DNA of 64,000 nucleotides from Sindora glabra (lineage: Eukaryota > Streptophyta > Magnoliopsida > Fabales > Fabaceae). The notes beneath the pieces are model-generated. The model was not told the DNA's origin. It did no database searches and was given only the letters and a program-made list of their open reading frames with translations. Positions 63,866-64,000 of this stretch are shown here, in pieces. The DNA lies in the NCBI GenBank assembly GCA_020226215.1, contig CM035226.1:92032895-92096894 (forward strand), read 5' to 3'. The translations under genes were made by a program, and so were the position numbers. Positions within the stretch are counted from its first letter, which is position 1. Each line of letters starts with the position of its first letter.

Positions 63866-63988
63866 TCAGCAGTCTTGGAAAAGTGAGGCACCTAGGAGAG
63901 TCTTGTTAATTCTGCTTCCAGATGATGTAATTAATGATCTCAGCTGCTGATTTCCAGTGGGGCTGCCATCATGAATCGTCTCAAAAAA
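63866..63988 (-). CDS. Possible last exon of an unidentified gene, partial
   Basis: On the minus strand an open stretch of 40 codons ends in TGA at 63866-63868. It includes FETIHDGSPTGNQQLRSLI and INKTLLGASLFQDC, with protein-like composition. A TTTCCAG acceptor-like sequence lies just upstream, at about 63992-63998. The phase at that acceptor is uncertain, and a second frame (SSFLRRFMMAAPLEISS then stop) is also possible. I do not recognise the protein. The rest of the gene would lie beyond the right edge. Confidence 0.25.
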   Translation of the reverse strand, partial: FFETIHDGSPTGNQQLRSLITSSGSRINKTLLGASLFQDC

Positions 63989-64000
63989 CTACTGGAAATC

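Noticed and set aside
1..64000. CRISPR arrays, bacterial operons, organelle insertions
   Set aside because: No regularly spaced direct repeats, no ribosome-binding-site organised genes and no recognisable chloroplast or mitochondrial genes; all coding evidence is of plant nuclear type with GT-AG introns.

Overview
This window is AT-rich nuclear DNA from a flowering plant, almost certainly a dicot. Two intact intron-containing plant genes, both on the minus strand, frame a large block of nested, mostly dead transposable elements. There is no sign of bacterial operons, organelle gene clusters, rRNA or convincing tRNA genes.

Genes. (1) 6544-8964 is a five-exon type-A cytokinin response regulator of the ARR8/ARR9 kind. 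It encodes 181 residues, all receiver-domain key residues are present, and every intron is GT-AG. (2) 50797-57326 is a six-exon NRT1/PTR FAMILY (NPF) membrane transporter of 575 residues, closest by eye to subfamily 5, with a good TATA box at 57417-57423. A third gene may enter from the right edge on the minus strand (63866-63988), but I cannot identify it.

Transposon block, about 16.2-49.3 kb. The order of insertion can be read from target-site duplications and from coding sequence that rejoins across insertions. The oldest layer is a plus-strand CACTA (En/Spm) TNPA-like gene, seen as pieces at about 16251-16413, 32752-33171 and 41128-41640. A Ty3/gypsy-like solo LTR (16414-32751, duplication TTTCA on both sides) sits between the first two pieces, and a Ty1/copia element (33172-41122, duplication TTTTT) between the last two. 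The gypsy LTR is itself split by an 11.2-kb CACTA element (17961-29200). That element contains a pectinesterase gene fragment, a stump of TNPD and a decayed TNPA gene. A solo LTR (24651-26330, duplication TTTAT) lies inside that CACTA. A second LTR of the same family abuts its right end (29206-30787), and a third (35852-37559) interrupts the copia integrase. Another gypsy LTR copy lies at about 45690-49321.

The remaining DNA (1-6.5 kb, 9.2-16.2 kb, 41.7-45.7 kb, 49.3-50.8 kb and 57.5-64 kb) is AT-rich intergenic sequence. It holds MITE-like elements, microsatellites and short tandem duplications. One MITE-like repeat is shared, in opposite orientation, between an intron of the response regulator gene and the upstream region of the transporter gene.

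I see no novel defence or metabolic system. The most interesting points are the host-gene fragment inside the CACTA element, the multi-level nesting with readable duplications, and a complex inverted duplication inside the TNPD stump.
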